Below, piece by piece: positions 1 to 10,958 of a stretch of 64,000 bases of DNA. The stretch is from the NCBI RefSeq assembly GCF_050699935.1, contig NZ_JBOHGB010000007.1, forward strand, positions 54,643-118,642, given 5' to 3'. Under the pieces are notes generated by a model. The model saw nothing but the letters and a program-made list of their open reading frames with translations. It did not search any database and was not told the DNA's origin. The translations under genes and the position numbers were made by a program. This stretch comes from Actinophytocola sp050699935. GTDB taxonomy: Bacteria > Actinomycetota > Actinomycetes > Mycobacteriales > Pseudonocardiaceae. Numbering within the stretch: the stretch's first letter is position 1; the number at the start of each line of letters is the position of its first letter.

Positions 1-1217
1 TGAACGCGCGGGTCCCAGCCGAAGACGGGCACGGCGAGGACGACGAACACGACCGCGGCCGCCGCGACGACCACGGCGCATGCGGCGGCCGCGATCGCTC
101 CCGAGGGTTGACGCTCGGGCTGGGCGATTTCCTGGTCGTTCGTCGGCGGCTCGTCGTTCGTCGGCGGCTCGTCGGTCGGCGGGGGCTTGGCGGGTTGGGC
201 CGCAGGCCGCGTTGGTGGCTTCGGGGACAGGATCGCGACCAGTGCGTCACGGACGCGGGGTACGCGGATCGCGAGCATGGCCGTCAGGGCGACGAAGACC
301 GGTACGCCCGCCAGCGCCACCATCGCCTCCGCCGGCCAGCCGGAGTCCGGCGGCACCCAGGTGGACAGCAGGACCGGCGGCATCGCGAAGACCGAGCCGA
401 CGAGCACGCCGCCGGCGAGGTCGCGCCGGATCACCGCGACCAGCACGAGGATCGCCGCGAGCAGCAGCGCGCCGGCCAGCACCGCGACGAGCGCGGCCGC
501 GTCGAGCTGCCCGGCCGGTGCGGTACCCGCGCCGCCGGCCAGCTGGGTCGAGCCGAGCGTGCCGAACGGCGACGACCCGGTGCCGAACGCGAACGAGGTG
601 GCCATCGCCGCGGCAGCGGACGCCGTGTTGCCCCACGTCGAGCCGGCCGGCGTGCGGACGACGAGGACCGCGAGCACCAGGGCGACCACGAGCATCGTCA
701 CCGAGACCACGGCCGCGCCGGCGCCCGCGTCGGCCATCAGCAGCACGGTGATCATCGGCATGATCGCGCCGGTGCCGGCCGTCCAGGCGCGCATTCCGGT
801 GGTGACCAAGGCGAGCAGCGCGAGTGCGGGGATGCCGTACACCATCAGGATCACCGCTGTCGTGGACGGTCCGGCGGACTCGCCGATGATGATCGGCCCG
901 TCGGGCACCGAGGCGGTCAGCAACGCCAGCCCGCCGAGGTAGGCGCCGAGTACCACATAGGACGTGCCGATGCCGCGCAGCACGTGGGCGCCGAGCGCGA
1001 GCGTGCCGGGGTGCCGCCGGTCGCCCGCCGGCCGGGCGACCCAAAGCCCGCCGACGAGGAGTACCAGCGCGATGAGTACCCGCGCGAGATCGGACCCGAG
1101 GACGGACGACACCGCGAGCGCCCCCGCGCCGACGAGCAACGCCCCCACGACCACGACCGCGGAGGCGGCGGGTGCGTGTGGCCGGCCCGCCAGGTCGCTG
1201 TCGATGGGCACGCTCAC
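1..1217 (-). CDS. Multi-pass membrane protein of unknown function (3' end beyond window)
   Basis: Not recognised. Reading leftwards from the GTG at 1217 gives about 405 codons that run off the left edge, so the C-terminus is missing. The start is chosen because GGAG lies about 8 bases upstream and an in-frame stop-free stretch rich in Val/Leu/Ala follows immediately. The translation has some eight or nine hydrophobic segments, starting with ASAVVVVGALLVGAGALAV, then short polar loops, a proline/threonine-rich linear stretch with a repeated DEPPTND motif (near base 160-190), and a further membrane segment at the edge. A conserved-looking loop contains STWGNTASAAAAMATSFAFG. It could be a transporter or an integral envelope protein; nothing in the sequence decides. 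It is codirectional with uvrB but separated by about 130 bases. Confidence 0.6.
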   Translation of the reverse strand, partial: MSVPIDSDLAGRPHAPAASAVVVVGALLVGAGALAVSSVLGSDLARVLIALVLLVGGLWVARPAGDRRHPGTLALGAHVLRGIGTSYVVLGAYLGGLALLTASVPDGPIIIGESAGPSTTAVILMVYGIPALALLALVTTGMRAWTAGTGAIMPMITVLLMADAGAGAAVVSVTMLVVALVLAVLVVRTPAGSTWGNTASAAAAMATSFAFGTGSSPFGTLGSTQLAGGAGTAPAGQLDAAALVAVLAGALLLAAILVLVAVIRRDLAGGVLVGSVFAMPPVLLSTWVPPDSGWPAEAMVALAGVPVFVALTAMLAIRVPRVRDALVAILSPKPPTRPAAQPAKPPPTDEPPTNDEPPTNDQEIAQPERQPSGAIAAAACAVVVAAAAVVFVVLAVPVFGWDPRV

Positions 1218-1346
1218 CGGGCTCGGCTCCAGATCATGGGCTATTTCTAGACGAAACGTCGCGTCCTCAGGTGAGGAACCGCGTTTCCGGCCCGCCCGGA
1301 ACCCACTCGCAGCCGAACCCCGCGGCTTGCTTGCCCGACGTGCGGG

Positions 1347-3482
<2,136 letters not shown>

Positions 3483-3591
3483 CACCATTGCCACGAAATG
3501 CAGGCTACGCGCGACCACCGACAAATTCCGTTCGGGCAGGTCAGCGGGGCCCTCGGACCAGATCGGCGCGCCTCGTGCCAGGGTGGTGCGT

Positions 3592-4095
3592 GTGACCGAG
3601 GTGCACCCGCCCAAGATCGAACTGTTCGACCTCGCCGGCATGACCAACACCGATCCGAAGGGGTTCGTACGCGCCGTCGACCACTACCGGACGACCGACT
3701 TCGGGCTGTACATGGCGCGGCCGCTCGCCGGGCACCCCGAGATCGGCTACTTCCGCTCCTGGTTGCTGCCCGCGCAGGGGCTGCGGGTCGGGCGCTGGCG
3801 CGCGCACCCGGGCCGCCGGCTCGACCACGACGTGTACATCGATGTCGTCGACATCGAGCCCGGGGAGGTGTGGCGGACCGTCGATCTCTACCTCGACATC
3901 CTCGTGCGCGATCACACCGACCTCCGGGTGCTCGATACGGACGAGGTGCTCGCCGCCCGTTCGGCCGGGCTCATCGACGACCGAACGGCCCAACGCGCGA
4001 TCGAACGAACGTTCGCGGCTGTCGACGGGATCGCGGCGGCCGGATACGACGTCGAGGCATGGCTCAAGATCCCGTTGACCTGGAACGATGGCTAA
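3592..4095 (+). CDS. DUF402 (FomD-like) protein, probable nucleotide phosphohydrolase
   Basis: A 167-aa protein starting VTEVHPPKIELFDLAGMTN. The segment HDVYIDVVDIEPGEVWRTVD followed by LYLDILV and VLDTDEVLAA is the DUF402 core. In characterised family members (FomD and staphylococcal/streptomycete nucleoside diphosphate phosphatases) the clustered Asp/Glu and Lys/Tyr residues bind metal and a nucleotide diphosphate; here those acidic residues are present, so activity is plausible but the substrate is unknown. Start codons GTG 3583, 3586 and 3592 are all in frame; 3592 gives the N-terminus most like homologues. Divergent from uvrB with about 100 bases between. A degenerate paralogue follows at 4231. 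Confidence 0.8.
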   Translation: MTEVHPPKIELFDLAGMTNTDPKGFVRAVDHYRTTDFGLYMARPLAGHPEIGYFRSWLLPAQGLRVGRWRAHPGRRLDHDVYIDVVDIEPGEVWRTVDLYLDILVRDHTDLRVLDTDEVLAARSAGLIDDRTAQRAIERTFAAVDGIAAAGYDVEAWLKIPLTWNDG

Positions 4096-4230
4096 AACCT
4101 GTTAGTCAATAGTGCTCAGCCCATCCAGCATGACATTTACCCGATCGATACAAGTCCGCTTACGAGACGTTACATAACGAATCGCACCCGGCCATCACCC
4201 ACAGCATGCCGACGACTACCCTCTGGACGC

Positions 4231-4752
4231 GTGGCAACGGCGATCACTCCCCAGCTCATCGACATCGTCGACACCTTCACATCGTCCCGCAGCTACGTCT
4301 CCACCGGCACGACCCGCCGCCTGCGTACCTGCCAGGTGGAGCGCTGGGGTCTGCGCACGGAGTGCCCCACACCGGAAGATCCTTTTTACGACGCGGAGGT
4401 CACCTGGCTGCTGCCGGAGCTGAACCTTCGCCTCACCCACCAGCGGCCGCGCTCGCGGCACGCCAAGGCCGGCCCGAGCGTGCTGACCGCGGTGCGCGCG
4501 ACGAGCGACGGCCGGTACTGGCGGACCACCGACCTCTTGCTCGGCCTGGCCGCGCCCGGCGGCACCTCCGCGCGGCTGGTCCGGTGCGAGGAGTTCGCCG
4601 CCGCGGTCGCCGGCCGGGTGCTGCTCGCCGGTGAGGCCGACCTGGCGCTGTGCACGGTGCACAAGACCCTTGAGGAGCTCAGTCGGTTTCGCCACGACCT
4701 GGGTGGCTGGCTCGCCTACAAGCACATATTCGACGTCTGGCCGCCGTACTGA
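4231..4752 (+). CDS. Degenerate DUF402 paralogue, possibly catalytically inactive
   Basis: A 173-aa product from the GTG at 4231. It aligns by eye with the preceding DUF402 protein through WLLPELNLRL, YWRTTDLLL and the C-terminal helices ending LGGWL, so I call it a diverged tandem paralogue. The acidic residues of the family core are lost: where the neighbour has YIDVVDIEPGEVWRTVDLYLD, this one has AVRATSDGRYWRTTDLLLG. Inference: a non-catalytic relative with a binding or regulatory role, or a gene in decay although the frame is still open. No strong ribosome-binding site is visible. The 135 bases separating it from 4095 are comparatively A/T-rich and may hold its own promoter. Confidence 0.6.
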   Translation: MATAITPQLIDIVDTFTSSRSYVSTGTTRRLRTCQVERWGLRTECPTPEDPFYDAEVTWLLPELNLRLTHQRPRSRHAKAGPSVLTAVRATSDGRYWRTTDLLLGLAAPGGTSARLVRCEEFAAAVAGRVLLAGEADLALCTVHKTLEELSRFRHDLGGWLAYKHIFDVWPPY

Positions 4753-4967
4753 CCCCTGACCGGAACGTGGGTCCGCCGATCGTTGCGCCGTGACACGCAC
4801 CGCTGTCGCGAAGTTTCCGCACGCCAGGAAAGACGACCGGCCGGGTGCGCCCGATCCGGGCGCCGCGCGCGAGATTCAGACCGCGGGTGCGGAGTGGTGA
4901 TTCGTCACGAGCACCAGCCGATTCTCGCAGGTTGCCGCCTTCCTGGCGGGACGGCGCTGATCGCGTA

Positions 4968-4980
4968 TACGTTAGCGGAG
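4968..4980 (+). promoter_or_regulatory. Putative -10 element giving a leaderless moaA mRNA
   Basis: TACGTT (4968-4973) fits the actinobacterial TANNNT -10 consensus and lies six bases before the GTG start of moaA at 4980. No Shine-Dalgarno sequence is present upstream of that GTG, so transcription probably starts at the start codon. This also argues against a molybdenum-cofactor riboswitch leader. Confidence 0.45.
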
Positions 4981-6011
4981 TGCCGGCAGACGCGATCGTC
5001 GACCGCTACCGGCGGCCGATGCGAAACCTGCGAATCTCGGTCACCGACAGGTGCAACCTGCGGTGCCGGTACTGCATGCCCGAGGCCGAGTACGTCTGGC
5101 TGCCGCGGCGCGACCTGCTCACGTTCGAAGAGGTCTCGACGCTCACCGACGTCTTCATGTCGCTCGGTGTGGACAAGGTCCGGCTCACCGGCGGCGAGCC
5201 GCTACTGCGCCGCGAGCTGCCGGAGCTCGTGTCGATGCTGTCCCGCAAGCCGGGGCTGCGCGACCTCGCGATGACCACGAACGGCGTGCTGCTGGCCGAC
5301 CACGTCGAAGCACTGCGGGCGGCCGGCCTGGGGCGGGTGACGGTCAGCCTGGACACGCTGCGGGCGGACCGGTCGCGGTCGCTGTCGCAGCGCAACTCGC
5401 ACGCGGCGGTGCTCGAGGGCATCGCCTCCGTCGCACCGGCCGGGTTCACCGGCACCAAGATCGACACGGTGGCCATGCGCGGCGTCAACGACGACGAGCT
5501 GGCCGACCTGATCGAGTTCGGCCGGACCGTGCCCGCGGAGGTGCGGTTCATCGAGTACATGGACGTCGGCGGCGCGACGAACTGGTCGAAGGACCTCGTG
5601 CTGTCCCGTGCGGAGATGCTCTCGCGGCTGACCGACCACTACGGCCCGATCACGCCGCTGGCCGACACCGGCGCGGCGCCGGCCGACCGCTTCGCGCTGC
5701 CGGACGGCTCGACGTTCGGCATCGTGTCGTCGACGACTCAGCCGTTCTGCGCCACGTGCGACCGCAGCCGGCTGACCGCGGACGGCATGTGGTTCCGCTG
5801 CCTGTACGCCGTGGAGGGCACGAACCTGCGCGACCCGCTGCGCGACGGCGCCTCGTTCGAGGAGCTGCGCGCGCTCATCACGGGCAGGTGGGAGGCGCGC
5901 GAGGACCGCGGCGCGGTGGATCGGCTCGCCGAGCGCGACCGCATGCCGTTCATCCCGGTGGCGACACTCAAGGCCAACCCGCACCTGGAGATGCACACCC
6001 GCGGCGGCTGA
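4980..6011 (+). CDS. moaA: GTP 3',8-cyclase MoaA (molybdenum cofactor biosynthesis)
   Basis: Radical-SAM enzyme that rearranges GTP to 3',8-cyclo-7,8-dihydro-GTP, the first step of molybdopterin synthesis. The 343-aa product has the radical-SAM CNLRCRYC motif (Cys25, 29, 32), the GGEPLLR SAM-binding loop, and the second cluster site C257-x2-C260-x13-C274 (FCATCDRSRL...FRC). The C-terminus ends in the functionally important Gly-Gly (HTRGG). The start is the GTG at 4980: the next in-frame upstream codons lack family similarity, and the protein then begins VPADAIVDRYRRPMRNLRIS as in homologues. No other moa gene is adjacent, so it is an isolated cofactor gene. It converges with coaE, with 7 bases between the stop codons. 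Confidence 0.96.
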   Translation: MPADAIVDRYRRPMRNLRISVTDRCNLRCRYCMPEAEYVWLPRRDLLTFEEVSTLTDVFMSLGVDKVRLTGGEPLLRRELPELVSMLSRKPGLRDLAMTTNGVLLADHVEALRAAGLGRVTVSLDTLRADRSRSLSQRNSHAAVLEGIASVAPAGFTGTKIDTVAMRGVNDDELADLIEFGRTVPAEVRFIEYMDVGGATNWSKDLVLSRAEMLSRLTDHYGPITPLADTGAAPADRFALPDGSTFGIVSSTTQPFCATCDRSRLTADGMWFRCLYAVEGTNLRDPLRDGASFEELRALITGRWEAREDRGAVDRLAERDRMPFIPVATLKANPHLEMHTRGG

Positions 6012-6018
6012 GCGCCGG

Positions 6019-7212
6019 TCATGGCTGCCAGCCGGTGTCGTTCGCCCACTGCTCCGCACGGATGGCCGCCTGGTCGAACCACGGCTCCTTCGCCTCGGCG
6101 TAGTTGTCGGTGTCGTCGTCGGTCGCGTACCGGTGGGACAGCTCCTCCTTGAGCGACCGGTACTCCGCGTGTGCCGCCGCGTCCGCGCGCAGCCAGTCGC
6201 GCAGCAGCAGCGCCAGCCGCCAGCCCGGGCCGCCCTCGACCCGCACGTGCAGGTTCGCGAGCCGGCCGGGGTCGGCCGACGCGTGCAGCCGCTTGCGCCA
6301 CATCCGCTGGTCCGGCTCGTAGGGCTTGGGGTTGTCCCGGTCGACGAACCCGAGGCGGGGGAAGCCCGCGGCCGCGAGCGCCGCGGCGTGCCGGTCGGCC
6401 TCCTCGATCGAGCCGACGGCCAGCTGCAGGTCGATGACGTCCTTGGCCGGCATGCCGGGGACGGCGGTCGAGCCGGTGTGGTCCACGCGGGCGTCCAGGT
6501 CCCCGATCGCCGTCCGGATGCGGGCGATCAGCCGCTCGGCCTGCACGGGCCAGGTCGGGTCGGGCGGCCGCAGGCGCGGGCCGCCATAGGTATTGCGGTG
6601 GCCGAGCCGCACGTTGGACTCGTAGCGCACCAGCCTGTCCGCCCACAGCGCGTCGACCGCGGCCAGAACCTCGTCGATCGACCCGCCGTTGTCGAGCCAG
6701 ACGTCCGCGGCGGCGCGGCGGGCGGCCTCGTCGGCCTGGGCCCGGATCCGCGCTCGCGCGTCCTCTTCGGACATTCCACGGTCGCGGACCACCCGCCGCA
6801 CGCGGGTCTCCATCGGGGCGTCGACGACCAGCACCAGGTGGTAGGCCGCACCGAGCCGGTTCTCCACGAGCAGCGGCACGTCGTGCACGACGATCGCGTC
6901 CGCCGCGGTCTCGGCCATCAGCTCGGCGGTGCGCTTGCCGATCCTCGGGTGCACGATGCCGTTCAGCCGCGCACGGGCCGCCTCGTCGGCGAAGACCCGC
7001 TGGGCGAGCCGGGCGCGGTCCAGCGCGCCGCCCGGGCCGAGGATGTCCTCGCCGAACGCCTCGACCAGCTCGACGAGGCCCGGGGTGCCCGGCTCGACGA
7101 CCTCGCGGGCGATCTTGTCGGCGTCGATCACGACGGCGCCGTGCTCGGCCAGCCGACCGGCCACAGTGGATTTTCCGGAGCCGATTCCGCCGGTGAGGCC
7201 AACACGAAGCAT
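6019..7212 (-). CDS. coaE: Dephospho-CoA kinase CoaE fused to a GrpB (UPF0157) domain
   Basis: The N-terminal ~200 residues are dephospho-CoA kinase, which phosphorylates the 3'-hydroxyl of dephospho-CoA in the last step of coenzyme A synthesis. The P-loop GGIGSGKS is at residues 8-15, followed by the DADKIAR substrate motif and the lid region RGMSEEDARARIRAQ. Residues ~205-397 form a GrpB/UPF0157 nucleotidyltransferase-like domain with the signature VDHTGSTAVPGMPAKDVIDL. The same fusion is known from Mycobacterium, where the extension has been proposed to assist folding or regulate the kinase. Total 397 aa. ATG start at 7212. The gene order rpsA-coaE-uvrB nearby matches the mycobacterial arrangement. 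Confidence 0.95.
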   Translation of the reverse strand: MLRVGLTGGIGSGKSTVAGRLAEHGAVVIDADKIAREVVEPGTPGLVELVEAFGEDILGPGGALDRARLAQRVFADEAARARLNGIVHPRIGKRTAELMAETAADAIVVHDVPLLVENRLGAAYHLVLVVDAPMETRVRRVVRDRGMSEEDARARIRAQADEAARRAAADVWLDNGGSIDEVLAAVDALWADRLVRYESNVRLGHRNTYGGPRLRPPDPTWPVQAERLIARIRTAIGDLDARVDHTGSTAVPGMPAKDVIDLQLAVGSIEEADRHAAALAAAGFPRLGFVDRDNPKPYEPDQRMWRKRLHASADPGRLANLHVRVEGGPGWRLALLLRDWLRADAAAHAEYRSLKEELSHRYATDDDTDNYAEAKEPWFDQAAIRAEQWANDTGWQP

Positions 7213-7368
7213 GCCGGCATTCTGGCAGCTCGCCGTGGCGACGTGATCACCCTGTTCGTGGCCGATCTGTTACGCGAGTGCATGAAGACACGCGTGGCGC
7301 TTCCGGTGATTTGGTTACTTGATCGCCTACGGTTGCCGCCAAGCCGTCACCCACACGGAGGACAACCC

Positions 7369-7623
7369 ATGCGACGACGCGGCAATCAGCCAGGGAGGCA
7401 TCGCCTCGGCATTCCCGGGTTGGTGCATTGTCTGCGGTACCACGCGGTCGCCGTCGCGCTGGAGGAGTACCGCCGCACCTGGTGGACGGCGGCGCTCATG
7501 CCCGCCAGGCACAGTCTCGCCGGCCTGCGGCGCCGGGCCGCCGCCGCGGCCGCCGAGCGTGCCTGGGCACCGGTCGTGATCGCGCGCCGCGGCGCCACCG
7601 CCGTCACCCGCGCCGCGGCCTGA
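7369..7623 (+). CDS. Small basic protein of unknown function
   Basis: 84 aa starting MRRRGNQPGRHRLGIPGL, rich in Arg and Ala. The gene is supported by a strong ribosome-binding site (GGAGG, 7357-7361) seven bases before the ATG at 7369, and by the intergenic position between coaE and a lipoprotein gene. The middle (CLRYHAVAVALEEYRRTWW) could form an amphipathic helix, and the C-terminal half (RRRAAAAAAERAW) another. No known domain is recognised. The T-rich sequence upstream of 7355 could contain its promoter. It converges with the lipoprotein gene, with four bases between the stop codons. Confidence 0.55.
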   Translation: MRRRGNQPGRHRLGIPGLVHCLRYHAVAVALEEYRRTWWTAALMPARHSLAGLRRRAAAAAAERAWAPVVIARRGATAVTRAAA

Positions 7624-7627
7624 AAGC

Positions 7628-8236
7628 TCAGCCCGTCGTCGTCGGGGCCGGCTCGCGCGGGGTGAGTGCCTTGTCCGCCAGCTGACCCAGAATCGCACCG
7701 GCGCGATCCTCCCGGACCAGGTCCGGCCGCACGCTGACCACGACCGTCGTACTCCCCCGCATGGCGACCAGCATCCACGTCTGCCCGCGCAGCAGCACGC
7801 CACGGCCCTGGCCGACCGGGACCTCGTTGACGCGCGCCCCGACGTCGCGCTCGCCGGTGATCGTCGCCGTCACGCGGCCCTGCGCCGATGCCTCGTCGGT
7901 GTAGCTCGCGACGCCGATCCACACGATCGCCGCGGACAGCGGCTTGCCGGCGGGCAGGCCGTAGTAGCAGTCCAGCCGCGCGGTCCGGCCGATGCTCTCC
8001 TGTGGCACGCCGACGACCGGCTGGGGTTCGCCGGTGATCAGGGTGCCGATGATCGTGCCGACGTCCTCCGATGTGGCGAGCTCGCCGCACGTCTGCGGCA
8101 CCGGCCGCTCCCGCGCGCCGGACGCCGGTGCGGTAGTGCCGATCTGCGGAACCTCCGGCACGACCACGGGCTCCTCCTCCGCGCGAGCGCAGCCCGCCAC
8201 GACGGCCGCGACGGCGAGGAGGACCAAAGTGCGCAC
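7628..8236 (-). CDS. Secreted lipoprotein, DUF3558-like
   Basis: A 202-aa lipoprotein. Translation from GTG 8236 gives VRTLVLLAVAAVVAGC, a short signal peptide ending in the lipobox V-A-G-C, so the mature protein would be diacylglyceryl-anchored on the outer face of the membrane. The mature part has a Pro/Ala-rich linker, then a globular domain with CGELATSEDVGTIIG and a second cysteine in LDCYYGLPAG, which suggests a disulphide; the layout resembles the DUF3558 lipoproteins of actinobacteria. Function unknown. An upstream TTG at 8263 is in frame but would add residues ahead of the signal peptide. It lies downstream of rpsA on the same strand, separated from it by a terminator. Confidence 0.7.
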   Translation of the reverse strand: MRTLVLLAVAAVVAGCARAEEEPVVVPEVPQIGTTAPASGARERPVPQTCGELATSEDVGTIIGTLITGEPQPVVGVPQESIGRTARLDCYYGLPAGKPLSAAIVWIGVASYTDEASAQGRVTATITGERDVGARVNEVPVGQGRGVLLRGQTWMLVAMRGSTTVVVSVRPDLVREDRAGAILGQLADKALTPREPAPTTTG

Positions 8237-8271
8237 CGGATCACGGTAAGGGACCGTGAGCAAGAAACGGC

Positions 8272-8310
8272 AAAAAACGAGGACCCCGCCGATAACGACG
8301 GGGCCCTCGT
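8272..8310 (-). terminator. Intrinsic terminator of rpsA
   Basis: Read on the minus strand, a 12-bp stem (arms at 8299-8310 and 8277-8288, one G:U pair) with a ten-base loop is followed directly by six T residues. It lies 15 bases past the rpsA stop codon. Confidence 0.85.
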
Positions 8311-8325
8311 GGTATGTCGGGAGAC

Positions 8326-9834
8326 TCAGAAGCCGCCGGAGAGCTTCTCGCGCAGGGCCGCGAGCTGCTCGTCGCTGGCGAGGGTGCCGCCGCTCTTCTT
8401 CGGCGCCTCACCACCGCCACCGCCGGACGAGTAGTCGCCCTCGCCGGCCTCGCCCGCCTCGGTGCCGCCGCCCTCGCTCTCCGCGGCGGCCTCGGCCTCG
8501 GCGGCCTTCTTGACCTGGGCCATGTGCTGCTCGTAGCGAGTGTGCGCCTCGGCGTACTGGCGCTCCCACTCCTCCCGCTGCTTGTCGAACCCTTCCTGCC
8601 ACTCCTGGGTGTCCGGGTCGAAGCCCTCGGGGTAGATGTAGTTGCCCTCGGTGTCGTACTCCGCGGCCATGCCGTACTGGGTCGGGTCGAACTCGGTGTC
8701 CGTGGTGAAGCCCTCGTTGGCCTGCTTGAGGGACAGCGAGATCCGGCGCCGCTCGAGGTCGATGTCGATGACCTTGACCATCACGTCGTTGCCGACCTGC
8801 ACGACCTGCTCCGGGATCTCCACGTGGCGCTCGGCCAGCTCGGAGATGTGCACCAGGCCCTCGATGCCCTCGTCCACCCGGACGAACGCACCGAACGGAA
8901 CCAGCTTGGTGACCTTGCCCGGCACGATCTGGCCGATCGCGTGGGTACGGGCGAACTGGCGCCACGGGTCTTCCTGGGTGGCCTTGAGCGACAGGGACAC
9001 GCGCTCGCGCTCCATGTCCACGTCGAGGACCTCGACGGTGACCTCCTGGCCGACCTCGACGACCTCGGAGGGGTGGTCGATGTGCTTCCAGGACAGCTCC
9101 GAGACGTGCACCAGACCGTCGACGCCGCCGAGGTCCACGAACGCGCCGAAGTTGACGATCGAGGAGACGACGCCCTTGCGGACCTGGCCGCGCTGCAGCT
9201 GGTTGAGGAACTCGCTGCGCACCTCGGACTGGGTCTGCTCCAGCCAGGCGCGGCGGGAGAGCACCACGTTGTTGCGGTTCTTGTCCAGCTCGATGATCTT
9301 CGCCTCGAGCTCGCGGCCCACGTACGGCTGCAGGTCGCGCACCCGGCGCATCTCGACCAGCGACGCCGGCAGGAAGCCGCGCAGGCCGATGTCGAGAATC
9401 AGACCGCCCTTGACCACCTCGATGACCGTGCCCTTGACCGGCTCGTCGGACTCCTTGAGGGCCTCGATCGTGCCCCACGCGCGCTCGTACTGCGCACGCT
9501 TCTTGGACAGGATCAGCCGGCCTTCCTTGTCCTCCTTCTGGAGGACGAGGGCTTCGACCTCGTCACCGACCTTGACGACCTCGTTCGGATCGACGTCATG
9601 CTTGATCGACAACTCACGCGAGGGGATGACACCCTCGGTCTTGTAGCCGATGTCGAGCAGGACCTCGTCCCGGTCGACCTTCACGATGGTGCCCTCGACG
9701 ATGTCGCCATCGTTGAAGTACTTGATGGTCTTGTCGATGGCGGCGAGGAAATCCTCCCCCGTCCCGACGTCGTTAACGGCGACCTGCTGCTTCGGCGCGG
9801 TGTCAGCCGGGACAGTGGTGGTGTCGGTGGACAT
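8326..9834 (-). CDS. rpsA: 30S ribosomal protein S1
   Basis: S1 binds mRNA on the small ribosomal subunit and helps place it for initiation. The 502-aa product starts MSTDTTTVPADTAP and contains four OB-fold S1 repeats. These are roughly residues 40-110 (GTIVKVDRDEVLLDIGYKTEG), 125-190 (GTVIEVVKGGLILDIGLRGF), 210-280 (GVVSSIVNFGAFVDLGGVDG) and 295-365 (GKVTKLVPFGAFVRVDEGIEG). An acidic, glycine-rich tail of about 100 residues follows. Four repeats and this tail are normal for actinobacteria, compared with six in Escherichia coli. No clear Shine-Dalgarno precedes the ATG at 9834. Monocistronic, with a strong terminator downstream and 266 bases to the divergent methyltransferase gene. Confidence 0.98.
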   Translation of the reverse strand: MSTDTTTVPADTAPKQQVAVNDVGTGEDFLAAIDKTIKYFNDGDIVEGTIVKVDRDEVLLDIGYKTEGVIPSRELSIKHDVDPNEVVKVGDEVEALVLQKEDKEGRLILSKKRAQYERAWGTIEALKESDEPVKGTVIEVVKGGLILDIGLRGFLPASLVEMRRVRDLQPYVGRELEAKIIELDKNRNNVVLSRRAWLEQTQSEVRSEFLNQLQRGQVRKGVVSSIVNFGAFVDLGGVDGLVHVSELSWKHIDHPSEVVEVGQEVTVEVLDVDMERERVSLSLKATQEDPWRQFARTHAIGQIVPGKVTKLVPFGAFVRVDEGIEGLVHISELAERHVEIPEQVVQVGNDVMVKVIDIDLERRRISLSLKQANEGFTTDTEFDPTQYGMAAEYDTEGNYIYPEGFDPDTQEWQEGFDKQREEWERQYAEAHTRYEQHMAQVKKAAEAEAAAESEGGGTEAGEAGEGDYSSGGGGGEAPKKSGGTLASDEQLAALREKLSGGF

Positions 9835-10100
9835 TTGCTAGGTGGCTCCGGTACGGATTGTTCGAGAGATGGGCAACGGATTTGCAGTTGTCGGCGCGCG
9901 GCGGGATAGTTCGCCGACGGACCGAACGAACCTGTACGACACCGCCAACGCCGCGCAACCGGATCTGATTCCCGCAAGATGAACAGTCGGCAGCGCGAAA
10001 CCACTGCGCGGCGGTATCCTACGCGGCTGCGCGACGGCCCGGCAAACCTGGGTAGGTCATCTGCGCACGTACGCGCCTGTACGCGCCCGAGGGGGAACGC

Positions 10101-10958
10101 ATGACGACAGTGCCGGCCGAAGATCCAGACTTGCCGCCGGTACAGGCCGCGGAACGGGCGCTCGGCACGGTCGGCAGCGAGCGGCGCCCTGCCTCGTCCG
10201 CGGAGTCGGTCACGGCCAACCGCGCGTGGTGGGACGCAGACGCGGACGACTACCACACCGAACACGGCGAGTTCCTCGGCGTGGCCGACTTCGTGTGGTG
10301 CCCGGAGCGGCTGCGTGAGGCGGACGCGTGCCTGCTCGGCGAGGTCGCCGGGCGCGACGTGCTCGAGGTCGGCTGCGGGTCCGCGCCGTGTGCGCGGTGG
10401 CTGGCCGGCACGGGCGCGCGGGTGGTCGGACTCGACCTGTCCGCCGGCATGCTGCGCCACGCGGCCGCGGCGAACGAGGCCACCGGCATCGACGTGCCGC
10501 TGGTGCGGGCCAACGCGGAGCGGTTGCCGTTCGCGAGCGGGTCCTTCGACGTCGCGTGCTCGGCGTTCGGGGCGGTGCCGTTCGTCGCCGATCTGAACGG
10601 GCTCTTCCAGGAGGTGGCCCGCGTGCTGCGGCCCGGCGGCTCGTGGGTGTTCGCGGTGACCCACCCGATGCGCTGGATCTTCCCGGACGACCCCGGCCCG
10701 AGCGGGCTGCGAGTGACCGGCTCGTACTTCGACCGCAGACCGTACGTCGAGGTCGACGCGCGGGGCCGGGCCACCTACGTCGAGCACCACCGCACGCTCG
10801 GCGACTTCGTGCGCGCGCTGACCGGTGCCGGGCTGAGGCTGCTCGACCTCGTGGAGCCGACCTGGCCGGAGGAGCTCACCGAGCAGTGGGGCCAGTGGAG
10901 CCCGCTGCGCGGCGCGCTGTTCCCCGGCACGGCGATCTTCCGCTGCCGGCTTTCATGA
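10101..10958 (+). CDS. SAM-dependent class I methyltransferase
   Basis: 285 aa with a Rossmann methyltransferase core: motif I VLEVGCGSAPCARWL (about residues 91-105), the acidic end of strand 2 VVGLDLSAGML, a DVACSAFGAVPF post-motif, and RVLRPGGSWVFAVTHP. This is the UbiE/Methyltransf_11 pattern for small-molecule substrates; the substrate cannot be told. The ATG at 10101 follows GAGGGGGAACGC, a strong ribosome-binding site. It shares an ATGA overlap with the GNAT gene downstream, so the two are translationally coupled. The 266-base gap to rpsA holds both divergent promoters. Confidence 0.85.
   Translation: MTTVPAEDPDLPPVQAAERALGTVGSERRPASSAESVTANRAWWDADADDYHTEHGEFLGVADFVWCPERLREADACLLGEVAGRDVLEVGCGSAPCARWLAGTGARVVGLDLSAGMLRHAAAANEATGIDVPLVRANAERLPFASGSFDVACSAFGAVPFVADLNGLFQEVARVLRPGGSWVFAVTHPMRWIFPDDPGPSGLRVTGSYFDRRPYVEVDARGRATYVEHHRTLGDFVRALTGAGLRLLDLVEPTWPEELTEQWGQWSPLRGALFPGTAIFRCRLS

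Noticed and set aside
4753..4979. Molybdenum-cofactor riboswitch before moaA
   Set aside because: The start appears leaderless, and I could not draw the expected conserved helices in this 227-base stretch.
9835..10100. A small gene in the rpsA/methyltransferase gap
   Set aside because: No frame combines a ribosome-binding site, a start and a plausible composition; it looks like divergent promoters only.
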